This document shows, in pieces, positions 1 to 8,147 of a stretch of 64,000 nucleotides of DNA. Below the pieces are notes generated by a model that was given only the letters and a program-made list of their open reading frames with translations, was not told where the DNA came from and did no database searches. The stretch is from the NCBI RefSeq assembly GCF_002003665.1, contig NZ_JATM01000003.1:124001-188000 (forward strand), written 5' to 3'. Origin of the DNA: Bombella intestini. GTDB lineage: Bacteria; Pseudomonadota; Alphaproteobacteria; Acetobacterales; Acetobacteraceae. The stretch's first letter is position 1. Every line of letters starts with the position of its first letter. The position numbers and the translations under genes are program-made.

Positions 1-1
1 A

Positions 2-763
2 AAGCGTTATCGCTTTACCTTGTCCTTTGGGGAAAGTCGGACCACGGATGATAGGGAGGGGGAGGTTCTCGCCACTTCCGATATACGCCCCTCTGATGAG
101 GAAATCAGGGCGGTGTTGCCTGCTCTCTGTGGGGATGTCATGCAGGTGCCACCGGTGTTTTCGGCTCTCCGGGTTGGCGGGCAACGGGCTTATGACCTTG
201 CCCGAGCTGGCCGTCCGCCGGACTTGCCACCTCGTCCTGCCCGAATCGATTCGATTACTCTAGTGGACCGTCCCGATGCCGATACGGCCGTATTTGACGT
301 ACAGTCCGGCAAGGGGGTTTATATGCGTTCCCTTGCACGGGATATCGCCCTAGCCTGTGGCACTGTGGGGCATATTTCTGTCCTAAGGCGGACGAAATGT
401 GGGCCGTTTGATCTTTCCCATGCATATTCGGCAGAGCAGTTAGGGCTAGACAAACCGACCGAAACTAGAGACAAGGCATGTGCCCTTCCGGTTCCTCTGT
501 TGGATGCGGCGACCGCGCTGGTCGACATCCCGGCGTTGGCCGTCACACAAGCAGAAGGAAAATCTCTGATCTGTGGGCAAGCTGTTATGCTGGCTCATCT
601 TGAGGGGAACGTGCCTGATGGGGTGGAGGATGCTCCACTCTGGCGGGTTACGGTTGGGGGGCATGTTATCGGGCTGTGCCGGGCCGCTGAAGGGCGGTTG
701 CGGGCAGTCAGAATGTTGGAAAACCATTTGTTTTTTGGAGAACAAGATGTCGATCACAGCTGA
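2..763 (+). CDS. truB: tRNA pseudouridine(55) synthase TruB, C-terminal part (5' truncated by window edge)
   Basis: TruB isomerises U55 in the T-loop of tRNAs to pseudouridine. The reading frame is open from base 2, so the start and the catalytic aspartate motif lie left of the window; about 253 residues are visible. The [10 protein letters not shown] stretch matches the family's conserved Y-x-RSLARD motif, and the [19 protein letters not shown] segment is the usual TruB core sequence. The C-terminal part looks like the variable TruB C-terminal domain. The gene overlaps the rpsO start by 17 nt, which is consistent with co-transcription in the truB-rpsO-pnp order known from many bacteria. Confident on family; only the missing start is unresolved. 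Confidence 0.95.
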   Translation, partial: KRYRFTLSFGESRTTDDREGEVLATSDIRPSDEEIRAVLPALCGDVMQVPPVFSALRVGGQRAYDLARAGRPPDLPPRPARIDSITLVDRPDADTAVFDVQSGKGVYMRSLARDIALACGTVGHISVLRRTKCGPFDLSHAYSAEQLGLDKPTETRDKACALPVPLLDAATALVDIPALAVTQAEGKSLICGQAVMLAHLEGNVPDGVEDAPLWRVTVGGHVIGLCRAAEGRLRAVRMLENHLFFGEQDVDHS

Positions 764-1016
764 ACGTCGCAGCCAGCTCATTGCCGAATACCGTCGTGCC
801 GAAGGTGACACGGGCTCCCCGGAAGTGCAGGTTGCCCTGCTGACCGAGCGTATCGTGAACCTGACCGAGCACATGAAGAGCCACAAGAAGGACTTCCACT
901 CCCGTCGTGGTCTGCTGATGCTGGTTGGCCGTCGTCGTGCCCTGCTGGACTACCTGAAGCGTAAGAGCGAAGAGCGCTACAAGACGCTGATCGAACGTCT
1001 CGGCCTGCGCCGCTGA
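747..1016 (+). CDS. rpsO: 30S ribosomal protein S15
   Basis: This is an 89-residue protein, the exact usual length of S15, which binds the 16S rRNA central domain early in 30S assembly. Visible family signatures are [17 protein letters not shown] near residues 20-36, and [19 protein letters not shown] followed by [12 protein letters not shown]. The ATG at 747 is chosen because it gives the canonical MSITAERR start and is preceded by GGAG eight bases upstream. Its first 17 nt lie inside the end of truB. S15 autoregulates its own translation in other bacteria; I cannot see a clear mimic structure here because the leader is coding sequence of truB. It is followed by a GC-rich hairpin and then pnp. 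Confidence 0.97.
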   Translation: MSITAERRSQLIAEYRRAEGDTGSPEVQVALLTERIVNLTEHMKSHKKDFHSRRGLLMLVGRRRALLDYLKRKSEERYKTLIERLGLRR

Positions 1017-1029
1017 TATTCGACCACTT

Positions 1030-1054
1030 CCCGGGGGAGAGTTCTTCCCCGGGG
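1030..1054 (+). terminator. GC-rich hairpin after rpsO (terminator or attenuator)
   Basis: CCCGGGG at 1030-1036 pairs with CCCCGGG at 1047-1053 around an 10-nt loop. It starts 14 nt after the rpsO stop. The following run is only TTTGG, so termination is probably partial, as expected between rpsO and pnp, which are often read through. Confidence 0.5.
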
Positions 1055-1090
1055 TTTGGCCTTTGCTACGTTGCCAGTAAATGCTTGTGT

Positions 1091-1160
1091 CGGCGTTTCA
1101 GGCCACATGGTGTCATGACGTGTTTGATGCGTCATCCTCGCCATGCCGTCCGAAACGCTG
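1091..1160 (+). promoter_or_regulatory. Long imperfect stem-loop in the pnp leader (candidate RNase III / PNPase autoregulation site)
   Basis: The 70-nt segment folds into one rod. The base is CGGCGTTTC (1091-1099) against GAAACGCTG (1152-1160, one G-T pair); the middle is CATGG (1106-1110) against CCATG (1141-1145); the top is ATGACG (1115-1120) against CGTCAT (1130-1135), closing a 9-nt loop. It lies between the rpsO hairpin and the pnp ribosome binding site. In E. coli the pnp leader carries a double-stranded hairpin cut by RNase III, after which PNPase represses its own synthesis. The position and shape here match that arrangement; the function is inferred. Confidence 0.55.
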
Positions 1161-1213
1161 TGTATAGTCTGGTATTGGCTGGGCCGTGATTATCTCTTCC
1201 GGAGGAAGACAGA

Positions 1214-3364
1214 ATGTTTGATAATTATTTCCGTAAAGAAATTGAATGGGCCGGTCGTCCGCTGGTTATGGAAACCGGCAAGATTGCCCGTCAGGCTGAT
1301 GGTGCGGTCGTGATCACCTATGGTGATACGGTCGTACTCTGCACAGCCGTTGGTGCTAAGACAGTGAAGCCGGGGCAGGATTTCTTCCCGCTAACCGTGA
1401 ATTACCAGGAAAAAGCCTACGCTGCGGGTAAAATTCCCGGAGGCTTCTTCAAACGTGAAGGGCGCCCGTCCGAGCATGAGGTGCTGTCTTCCCGTCTGAT
1501 CGATCGGCCGATCCGTCCGTTGTTCCCGGATAATTTCAAGAACGAAGTTCAGGTCGTTGCTACGGTCCTTAGCCACGATATGGAAAATGATCCGGCTTTG
1601 GTTGCTCTGATTGGCTGTTCTGCCGCTCTGACACTTTCCGGCATCCCGTTCTTCGGGCCAGTTGGTGCTGCTCGTATCGGTCGTATTGATGGTAAGTTTG
1701 TTGTCAATCCGACCCTTAGCGAGGTGAAGGAGAGCGCACTGGACCTCGTTGTGGCAGGTACATCTGAGGGTGTGCTGATGGTTGAGTCCGAGGCGCAGGA
1801 GCTCTCTGAGGATGAGATGCTCGAGGCTGTTATGCTTGGTCATACAGCTTTCCAGCCGGTGATTGATGCCATCATTGATTTGGCTGAGCATGCAGCCCGT
1901 GCACCGTGGGACCTGCCAGAAATCTCCAAGGAAGAAGTTGCTCTGCGCAAGCGTGTGGACAAGGTGGGCAATAAGCTGATTGCTGAAGCCTACAAGGAAC
2001 GCCGCAAGCAGGCCCGTATGGAGAAAGTGGCCGAGGCTCGTGAAAAGATCGTGGCCACCCTTGAAGAAGAAGGCTTTGATGCCGAGCTGGCTAAGCCGAT
2101 GATCAAGGATCTTGAGGCGCAGGTGGTCCGTGGTGCGATCCTGAAGACGGGTATCCGTATTGATGGTCGTGACACGAAGACGGTTCGTCCCATCATGGCG
2201 GAAGTCGGTGTTCTGCCTCGCTCTCATGGGTCTGCTCTCTTCACCCGTGGTGAGACACAGGCACTGGTCGTAGCAACGCTGGGAACAGGGCAGGACGAGC
2301 AGGTGATTGATGCGCTTGAAGGGGAATACCGTTCTCGCTTCATGCTGCATTACAACTTCCCGCCCTTCTCTGTTGGCGAGTGTGGCCGCATGGGCTCTCC
2401 GGGTCGCCGTGAGATCGGGCATGGTAAGCTGGCATGGCGTGCTATTAATCCGCTCCTGCCGTCTAAGGAAGAGTTCCCGTATACGCTGCGTGTCGTTTCC
2501 GAGATTACGGAAAGTAACGGCTCTTCTTCCATGGCTACAGTCTGCGGTACGTCCCTCTCTTTGATGGATGCCGGTGTGCCGATGCCACGCCCCGTGGCTG
2601 GTATTGCGATGGGCCTTATTAAGGAAGAGCGTGGTCATGCCGTGCTGACGGATATTCTCGGTGATGAAGATCACCTCGGGGATATGGATTTCAAGGTGGC
2701 TGGTACATCCGAGGGCGTGACAGCTCTTCAGATGGACATCAAGATCACTTCCATCACGCCGGAAATCATGAAGGTCGCTCTGGAGCAGGCCCGTGAAGGC
2801 CGTCTGCATATCCTTGGTGAGATGAGCAAGGCTCTGTCCGAGGGGCGGTCTGACGTTGCAGGTAATGCACCGAAGATCACAACCATGACCGTTCCTGTTG
2901 CGAAGATTCGTGATGTGATCGGCTCGGGTGGTAAAGTCATCCGTGAGATTTGTGAATATTCTGGCGCCAAAGTTGATATTGGTGATGATGGCGTTATCAA
3001 GATTGCGGCTGCCAATGACGAACAGGCTCAGAAGGCTATTAGCCGGATTGAGGGTATTGTTGCCGAGCCAGAGCTGGGACGCATTTATGAAGGTAAGGTC
3101 GTTAAAACGGCTGACTTCGGTGCGTTCGTGAATTTCCTTGGTCCCAAGGATGGCCTGGTGCATATCTCCGAGCTGACGGATGGGCGTGTGGCCAAGACGA
3201 CCGATGTCGTTAAGCAGGGTGATGCCGTAAAGGTTAAAGTCATTGGCTTTGATGACCGTGGCAAGGTAAAACTCTCCATGCGTGTCGTGGACCAGGAAAC
3301 TGGCGCTGATATCACGGAAAGCGTTGGCGCAAAGCCGGGCCGCTCCCGTCGTGATGCGGAGTAA
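1214..3364 (+). CDS. pnp: Polyribonucleotide nucleotidyltransferase (PNPase)
   Basis: PNPase is a phosphorolytic 3'-5' exoribonuclease and an RNA degradosome component. At 716 residues it has full family length. Domain order: first RNase PH domain (about 10-230, including [20 protein letters not shown]), helical linker, second RNase PH domain (about 310-545, including the [14 protein letters not shown] catalytic region), KH domain (about 555-615, with the VIGSGGK loop) and S1 domain (about 622-692, [24 protein letters not shown]). The start is preceded by GGAGGAAG at a good distance. It follows rpsO and the long leader stem-loop, which suggests post-transcriptional autoregulation. Long frames on the opposite strand inside this gene are shadows. 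Confidence 0.98.
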   Translation: MFDNYFRKEIEWAGRPLVMETGKIARQADGAVVITYGDTVVLCTAVGAKTVKPGQDFFPLTVNYQEKAYAAGKIPGGFFKREGRPSEHEVLSSRLIDRPIRPLFPDNFKNEVQVVATVLSHDMENDPALVALIGCSAALTLSGIPFFGPVGAARIGRIDGKFVVNPTLSEVKESALDLVVAGTSEGVLMVESEAQELSEDEMLEAVMLGHTAFQPVIDAIIDLAEHAARAPWDLPEISKEEVALRKRVDKVGNKLIAEAYKERRKQARMEKVAEAREKIVATLEEEGFDAELAKPMIKDLEAQVVRGAILKTGIRIDGRDTKTVRPIMAEVGVLPRSHGSALFTRGETQALVVATLGTGQDEQVIDALEGEYRSRFMLHYNFPPFSVGECGRMGSPGRREIGHGKLAWRAINPLLPSKEEFPYTLRVVSEITESNGSSSMATVCGTSLSLMDAGVPMPRPVAGIAMGLIKEERGHAVLTDILGDEDHLGDMDFKVAGTSEGVTALQMDIKITSITPEIMKVALEQAREGRLHILGEMSKALSEGRSDVAGNAPKITTMTVPVAKIRDVIGSGGKVIREICEYSGAKVDIGDDGVIKIAAANDEQAQKAISRIEGIVAEPELGRIYEGKVVKTADFGAFVNFLGPKDGLVHISELTDGRVAKTTDVVKQGDAVKVKVIGFDDRGKVKLSMRVVDQETGADITESVGAKPGRSRRDAE

Positions 3365-3375
3365 GGATGTGTGGG

Positions 3376-3395
3376 GGGAGCCTCAGGCTCCCTTT
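3376..3395 (+). terminator. Hairpin terminator after pnp
   Basis: GGGAGCC (3376-3382) and GGCTCCC (3386-3392) form a compact stem closed by a tiny loop, followed by TTT. It starts 12 nt after the pnp stop. The short T-run makes it a moderate call. Confidence 0.55.
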
Positions 3396-3440
3396 GCATG
3401 AGTGAGTTTTGTGATTGAGTAGTGGGGACATCTGGCCTCT

Positions 3441-4868
3441 ATGAAGTCGATCAATGCCGTCCGTTTTGGTGGTCAGGAGGTTCTACCCCTGGTCGAAGGG
3501 GGCAAAGGTGTTTCTGTCTCCAATGGTGTGTCTGCGGGTCATTGGGCTGCAGCAGGCGGGGTCGGAACACTCTCCGCTGTCAATGCGGATAGTTATGATG
3601 AGCAGGGCAATCCTGTTCCGCAGATTTATCATGGTCGGACCCGTCGTGAGCGACAGGCCGAGCTGGTGCGCTACGCCATAGAAGGGGGTATCGCACAGGC
3701 TCGGATAGCGCATGACATCTCTGGTGGCCGTGGGCGTATCCATGCCAATTTTATGTGGGAGATGGGTGCGGCCGAGGAAGTCATCACCGGCATCTTGGAG
3801 GGGGCACCCGGCCTCATTCAGGGGCTGACGTGCGGTGCGGGGATGCCCTACAGGCTGGCCGAGATAGCCGCACAGTTTGGCATCCATTATTACCCGATCG
3901 TGTCTTCCGGTCGTGCCTTCAGTGCGTTGTGGAAGCGCTCTTATGTGCGTTTCTCTGAGCTGCTGGGTGGTGTTGTTTACGAGGACCCGTGGCGGGCAGG
4001 GGGCCATAATGGCCTTTCCAACACGGAAAATCCTCTGAAGCCGGAAGATCCTTATCATCGCGTGGCAGCACTGCGGAAGGTCATGAATGGTTTTGGCCTT
4101 CAGCATGTGCCTATCATCATGGCTGGTGGTGTTTGGCATCTGGAAGAATGGAGTGACTGGCTGGATAATCCAGAAATCGGTCTTATCGCCTTCCAGTTTG
4201 GTACCCGCCCACTTCTGACACAGGAAAGTCCTGTACCTGATGCGTGGAAGCAGCTTTTGCTAACGCTGAAGGAAGGTGATGTTTATCTGAACCGTTTTTC
4301 TCCGACAGGGTTCTATTCCTCTGCGGTGAATAACGGCTTCCTGCAGGAGTTGCGGGCCCGGTCCGAGCGGCAAGTTGCTTTCCGGGCGGAGGCTGAGGGA
4401 GACTTCAACACGCCGATCTGCCTTGGTGGGCGGGGTCGTGAAGTGTTCGTTACCTCGGGCGATGCCGAAAAGGTCAGCCGTTGGAAGGACGCAGGCTACA
4501 CCCAGTCCATGCGGACACCGGATGATACGGTTGTGTTCGAGACGCTGGAGAATGCTCGGCAGATTTTGGCGGATCAGGCAGCTTGCATGGGGTGCCTTTC
4601 CCAGTGTCGTTTCTCTAACTGGAGCCAAAAGGGACCTGCTTTCAGCACTGGTCAGAGAGCGGATCCTCGGTCTTTCTGTATCCAGAAGACGTTGCAGACA
4701 ATTTCTCACCTTCAGGATGTCTCTCCAGAAGAACAAAAGAAGATTGTGGATCACAATCTTGTCTTTGGTGGGACAAATGCTTGGCGTTTTGCGACAGACC
4801 CGTTCTATGCCAATGGCCATATCCCGACCGTCAAGGAATTGATTGAACGGATTATGACGGGGCGGTGA
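3441..4868 (+). CDS. Nitronate monooxygenase / 2-nitropropane dioxygenase family flavoenzyme with cysteine-rich C-terminal extension
   Basis: This is a 475-residue FMN-dependent TIM-barrel protein of the nitronate monooxygenase family. GVSAGHWAAAGGVGTLS (about 29-45) and AGGHNG (186-191, containing the family's catalytic-type histidine) are present, followed by AGGVW (228-232) and FQFGTRPLL, which belong to the phosphate-binding end of the barrel. Typical members have about 320-360 residues; this one continues for more than 100 residues, with a CMGCLSQC cluster at 382-389 (C-x2-C-x3-C) and another cysteine in the tail. The extension could bind a metal or an Fe-S cluster, but that is inference. 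The true substrate is unknown. The gene stands alone between terminators after pnp. Confidence 0.85.
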   Translation: MKSINAVRFGGQEVLPLVEGGKGVSVSNGVSAGHWAAAGGVGTLSAVNADSYDEQGNPVPQIYHGRTRRERQAELVRYAIEGGIAQARIAHDISGGRGRIHANFMWEMGAAEEVITGILEGAPGLIQGLTCGAGMPYRLAEIAAQFGIHYYPIVSSGRAFSALWKRSYVRFSELLGGVVYEDPWRAGGHNGLSNTENPLKPEDPYHRVAALRKVMNGFGLQHVPIIMAGGVWHLEEWSDWLDNPEIGLIAFQFGTRPLLTQESPVPDAWKQLLLTLKEGDVYLNRFSPTGFYSSAVNNGFLQELRARSERQVAFRAEAEGDFNTPICLGGRGREVFVTSGDAEKVSRWKDAGYTQSMRTPDDTVVFETLENARQILADQAACMGCLSQCRFSNWSQKGPAFSTGQRADPRSFCIQKTLQTISHLQDVSPEEQKKIVDHNLVFGGTNAWRFATDPFYANGHIPTVKELIERIMTGR

Positions 4869-4894
4869 CGCGGCTGTCAGAGACTGATTATGAG

Positions 4895-4926
4895 AAGGTG
4901 CGGATTCTCGGGTCCGCACCTTTTTT
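4895..4926 (+). terminator. Strong intrinsic terminator, probably bidirectional
   Basis: AAGGTGCGGA (4895-4904) pairs perfectly with TCCGCACCTT (4913-4922), loop of 8 nt, then a T-run to 4926. On the other strand it reads into an A-flanked stem downstream of pdxH, so it can serve both convergent genes. Confidence 0.9.
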
Positions 4927-4937
4927 ATTATTGGGTT

Positions 4938-5591
4938 TCAGGGGAACAAGCGTTGAGTTGTCCAGTCCTGCCCATTGGATGCTCGGGTGAACAGGACACG
5001 ATCATGAAGGCGGAAGGGCTTGTCCATCCAGAACTCCATGGAGAGTGGGGTGACGTGATAGCCGTTCCAATATGGAGGCCGGGGAATGGGGCCGATGGCG
5101 AAATGGGCTGTTTCTTTCATTACGGCCTGCCAGAGGGCCTTACGGCTAGCGATGGGACGGGACTGCTGGCTGGCCCAAGCGCCGATGCGGCTTGCCCGGG
5201 GGCGGGAATCGAAATAGGCATCTGCATCTACGGCGGGAAGGCGTGAAACCCGTCCCCGGATGCGTATCTGCCGCCGCAGGGATTTCCAGTGGAAGAGTAG
5301 GGCCGCCTGCATGTTGCCCTCTAACTCCCGCCCTTTGGCAGATTCGCTGTTCGTGTAGAAAATGAAACCGGTTTCATCAACGCCTTTCAGCAGGACCATG
5401 CGTGCATCGGGCAGGCCGTGCTCGTCCACTGTGGCTAGGGTCATGGCGTTAGGGTCATTGGGTTCTTTCGTCCCGGCCAGAGCGAGCCATTCATGGAACA
5501 GCAGAAAGGGGTCCTCCCCGGTGATAGTTTGACCGTCATCCCGGAAGGCAGCTTCAACAGTATCGTCAGGCGTTGGAGTAGTATCGGGCAT
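4938..5591 (-). CDS. pdxH: Pyridoxine/pyridoxamine 5'-phosphate oxidase
   Basis: PdxH is an FMN enzyme that oxidises PNP/PMP to pyridoxal 5'-phosphate. The 217-residue length is normal. Recognised blocks are NAMTLATVDEHGLPDARMVLLKG, FYTNSESAKGRELEGN and ALLFHWKSLRRQIRIRGRV in the FMN-binding barrel, SRIGAWASQQSRPI in the middle, and the C-terminal family ending RLHDRVLFTR followed by W-x-x-QRLFP. ATG at 5591 follows an AGGA-type ribosome binding site. Its product supplies PLP, which several neighbours use (YggS-type protein, cysteine synthase, 5-aminolevulinate synthase), though they are not in one operon. It is convergent with the flavoenzyme across a shared terminator. Confidence 0.95.
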   Translation of the reverse strand: MPDTTPTPDDTVEAAFRDDGQTITGEDPFLLFHEWLALAGTKEPNDPNAMTLATVDEHGLPDARMVLLKGVDETGFIFYTNSESAKGRELEGNMQAALLFHWKSLRRQIRIRGRVSRLPAVDADAYFDSRPRASRIGAWASQQSRPIASRKALWQAVMKETAHFAIGPIPRPPYWNGYHVTPLSMEFWMDKPFRLHDRVLFTRASNGQDWTTQRLFP

Positions 5592-5771
5592 CGTGGGGTG
5601 TGTCCTGAATCAGTGTGGGTCGTGTTCTCCTGCCATCATGGAAGGGCTTAGGGGTGTGTGTCCATAGGGCGTTGTGATGCTGGTCTGCTATGGGCGGGGA
5701 GGGGGTTGGTTAGGTGCTTTGAGCGTTCCATATAGGAGGGACGACCTGACAGGCAGGAATATGAGGGCATT

Positions 5772-6446
5772 ATGGAGACGTTCCGGTTCATTTTCATGTT
5801 GACTCGTGATGATCGCACGGTGGAATCTGCTCTTACGGCGGCCGAGACGGCTTTACGGCTGGGCATCCGTCATATCGGGTTCAAGGATATTGGCCTGCCG
5901 GTGGAGCAGTTGCAGGCGTTGGTAGCGAAAATCCGTTCCGGTGGGGCGAAGGTTTATCTAGAAATTGTCTCTCCAGATCGGGAGCGAGAGCTGGAGTCTG
6001 TCAAAGCAGGTCTGTCCCTAGGGGTGGATTGTTTGATGGGGGGGACACATGTGCCAGACGTCCTGCCGTTATTGGCTGGGCATGATGTTGCTTATTACCC
6101 GTTTGCTGGACATGTTGTAGGGCACCCTAGTGTGCTGAAAGGGACACCGGAGGAGATTGCCCGTAATGCGGCCGAATGGGCTGCTCATCCGGGTGTGACA
6201 GGGCTGGACCTGCTGGCCTATCGTAATGATGGGGATGTGCCAGAGGTCATCCGGGCTAGCTGTGCCGCTGTGAAGAAGCCCGTTATTGTGGCTGGGTCTA
6301 TCAGCACACCGGAGCAAATTGATGTTGTTCGTCAGGCAGGGGCAGCGGGTTTTACCGTAGGGACAGCAGCCCTGGAGGGGACATTCCCTGCCGGGGGTAC
6401 GTCTCTTGAGGAACAGTTGAGAGCTGTGCTGACCTGCTGCGCCTGA
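5772..6446 (+). CDS. TIM-barrel protein of unknown function (HisA/NanE-like fold)
   Basis: I do not recognise a specific enzyme. The 224 residues alternate beta strands and helices as in phosphate-binding TIM barrels: MFRFIFML-like strand 1, RHIGFKDIG, KVYLEIVSP, GVDCLMGGTHV, VAYYPFAGHV, GLDLLAYR, KPVIVAGSIST, then GAAGFTVGTAALEG. The last two segments (a GSI near 175 and a GT-AL near 200) resemble the phosphate-gripping strands 7 and 8 of HisA/HisF, NanE or ThiE-type proteins. A GAGGG ribosome binding site lies four bases before the ATG. It ends 5 nt from the convergent DUF1489 gene with no visible terminator. Fold call is fairly safe; substrate is unknown. Confidence 0.7.
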   Translation: METFRFIFMLTRDDRTVESALTAAETALRLGIRHIGFKDIGLPVEQLQALVAKIRSGGAKVYLEIVSPDRERELESVKAGLSLGVDCLMGGTHVPDVLPLLAGHDVAYYPFAGHVVGHPSVLKGTPEEIARNAAEWAAHPGVTGLDLLAYRNDGDVPEVIRASCAAVKKPVIVAGSISTPEQIDVVRQAGAAGFTVGTAALEGTFPAGGTSLEEQLRAVLTCCA

Positions 6447-6451
6447 AGGGC

Positions 6452-6916
6452 TTAGAGCAGTCCTAGTTCGGAAAGCTGATTGCGGAGCGAGGCCGGAAGG
6501 GCACTTATGCCGTCATCAATGGCACCGGAGGCAGTAGGGTCGAGATCAGGCGGAGCATCTTCCGGTTTGAAATAGCGCCAGCCCTGAAAAGGTCTCATGG
6601 GGCGGGGTTGGGTCGGGATAACGTCATCGGAAACGAGAATCAGCGTGCCGGGATGGCCATCGTCTCGTGTGTAGCTATCAAAGCCTATGATGGGCTGGCG
6701 GCACATGATGAGCCCGTTGATCACCCGATAGATGGACCCGCCACCCTTCACAATGTCATCGGCTCGTTTGGGCATGGTTCGTGTGCGGACATAGGCCACA
6801 CCCTTGTGTCGTTCCACGGCAACCCAGTCCCGGAGCATCTCGGGCGAGGTGCAGCCTACGATCAGCTTTATCATATGAAGGGTGGGTGTCTTCGGTGTGG
6901 GCATGGCAATCATCAT
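6452..6916 (-). CDS. DUF1489 family protein
   Basis: A 154-residue protein matching the alphaproteobacterial DUF1489 family: HMIKLIVGCTSPEMLRDW near the N-terminus, RTRTMPKRADDIVKGGGSIYRVI, then VICRQPIIGF-like and LILVSDDVIPTQPRPMRPFQGWRYF. The function is unknown; the protein is small, soluble and has no signal peptide. It may really start a few residues later than 6916 (for example at the methionine of HMIKL). It lies 62 nt downstream of hemW in the same direction and probably belongs to the kup-hemW-DUF1489 transcription unit. Confidence 0.8.
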   Translation of the reverse strand: MMIAMPTPKTPTLHMIKLIVGCTSPEMLRDWVAVERHKGVAYVRTRTMPKRADDIVKGGGSIYRVINGLIMCRQPIIGFDSYTRDDGHPGTLILVSDDVIPTQPRPMRPFQGWRYFKPEDAPPDLDPTASGAIDDGISALPASLRNQLSELGLL

Positions 6917-6978
6917 GATGCAGATAGAAGGACTGCCCCTACAGATGGGGATGTGCTTCGTTTTTTTAAATGTGCGTG

Positions 6979-8145
6979 TTAGCGGACAAGCTGGCCCAAG
7001 AGAGCTTCAAGCCGGAGGCGGCCTTCATCTGTGGCTCGGAGACTCTGATCATCTTGCTCCAGATAGCCTTCTTCAAGGCAGGCTTCCAGAATGACCGGGT
7101 CGAGGCATTCTTGTAGAGGCAAACCTGTCCGTTTGAGGAAATGGGCCGTATTAATGCCCTCCCGGAGTCTCAGCCCCATGAGCAGGGCCTCATGTGCCTT
7201 CATATCGGGGGATAATATTTCATCCTCCCGTGTTCCGTGGCCATGGGTTTCAACAAGTTCCGCCCATGGTTCTGGGGCACGGTGTCGGCGTGTAGCATGG
7301 AGCTGACCGGTAAGAGTCAAACGGCTGTGGGCTCCGGGGCCAATGCCTAGATAGTCGTCATAATGCCAGTAGGTGAGGTTATGGCGGCTCTCCGCACCGG
7401 GGATAGCATAGTTGGATATCTCGTAATCACGCAGACCAAAGCGGGCGGCTTCGTTACGGGTCATCATGTAGAGGGATGCGGCAAGATCATCTTCGGGCAG
7501 AATGAGAGTGCCTCGCCTATGCTGGGCCTCGAATTTCGTGCCGGGTTCGATGGTAAGCTGATAGAGCGATAGATGGTCGGCCGCCAGTGTAAGAGCCTGA
7601 CGAAGTTCCGTGCGCCATTTTTCTTCTGTCTGGCCGGGGCGGGCATAGATCAGGTCGAAGGAAAGGCGGGGGAAAATATTACGGCCGAGTTCTAATGCCG
7701 CAATAGCCTGTTGTGCTGAATGTTGCCGCCCTAGAGCGGCAAGATCGCCCTCATCAAGGCTCTGTACACCTAGAGATAGTCGGTTGATGCCTGCTGCCGC
7801 AAAGGCCCGGAATTTGTCGGCTTCCACACTGGTAGGGTTGGCTTCCAGCGTAACCTCAAGGTCATTCACGCTGGGGAAAAGGTGGCGGGCATCCTCAATG
7901 AGGTGATGGACTGTCTCCGGCGTCATGAGGGAGGGTGTCCCCCCGCCGAAAAAGATGGAGACAAGCCGCCGGGGCGCATCCTGCATCAGCCGTGTGGCAC
8001 TATGCTTTAGTTCGGCCCTCAGGGCGTTGGCGAAACGCTCCTGAGGGATAGTCTCCCGGACATGGGAGTTGAAGTCACAATACGGACATTTGGCAAGGCA
8101 GAAGGGCCAGTGGATGTAAAGAGAAAGAGGGAGAGGTTGGGTCAC
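6979..8145 (-). CDS. hemW: Radical SAM haem chaperone HemW
   Basis: HemW is a radical SAM protein related to oxygen-independent coproporphyrinogen III oxidase that binds and delivers haem. At 388 residues it has family length. The cluster-binding motif C-x3-C-x2-C is at 16, 20 and 23 (CLAKCPYC), followed by FFGGGTPS and EANPTSVE. The cysteine motif lacks the extra cysteine of HemN (CxxxCxxC only), which favours HemW. The start is GTG at 8145, two bases after the kup stop, with no strong ribosome binding site, so translational coupling to kup is likely. It may act with the 5-aminolevulinate synthase and cytochrome c maturation genes seen elsewhere in the window. Confidence 0.93.
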   Translation of the reverse strand: MTQPLPLSLYIHWPFCLAKCPYCDFNSHVRETIPQERFANALRAELKHSATRLMQDAPRRLVSIFFGGGTPSLMTPETVHHLIEDARHLFPSVNDLEVTLEANPTSVEADKFRAFAAAGINRLSLGVQSLDEGDLAALGRQHSAQQAIAALELGRNIFPRLSFDLIYARPGQTEEKWRTELRQALTLAADHLSLYQLTIEPGTKFEAQHRRGTLILPEDDLAASLYMMTRNEAARFGLRDYEISNYAIPGAESRHNLTYWHYDDYLGIGPGAHSRLTLTGQLHATRRHRAPEPWAELVETHGHGTREDEILSPDMKAHEALLMGLRLREGINTAHFLKRTGLPLQECLDPVILEACLEEGYLEQDDQSLRATDEGRLRLEALLGQLVR

Positions 8146-8147
8146 GA

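Noticed and set aside
1391-3163. 590-codon open frame on the minus strand inside pnp
   Set aside because: It lies antisense to a certain gene, its translation is rich in His, Arg, Thr and Asn without domains, and long antisense frames are expected from this codon use.
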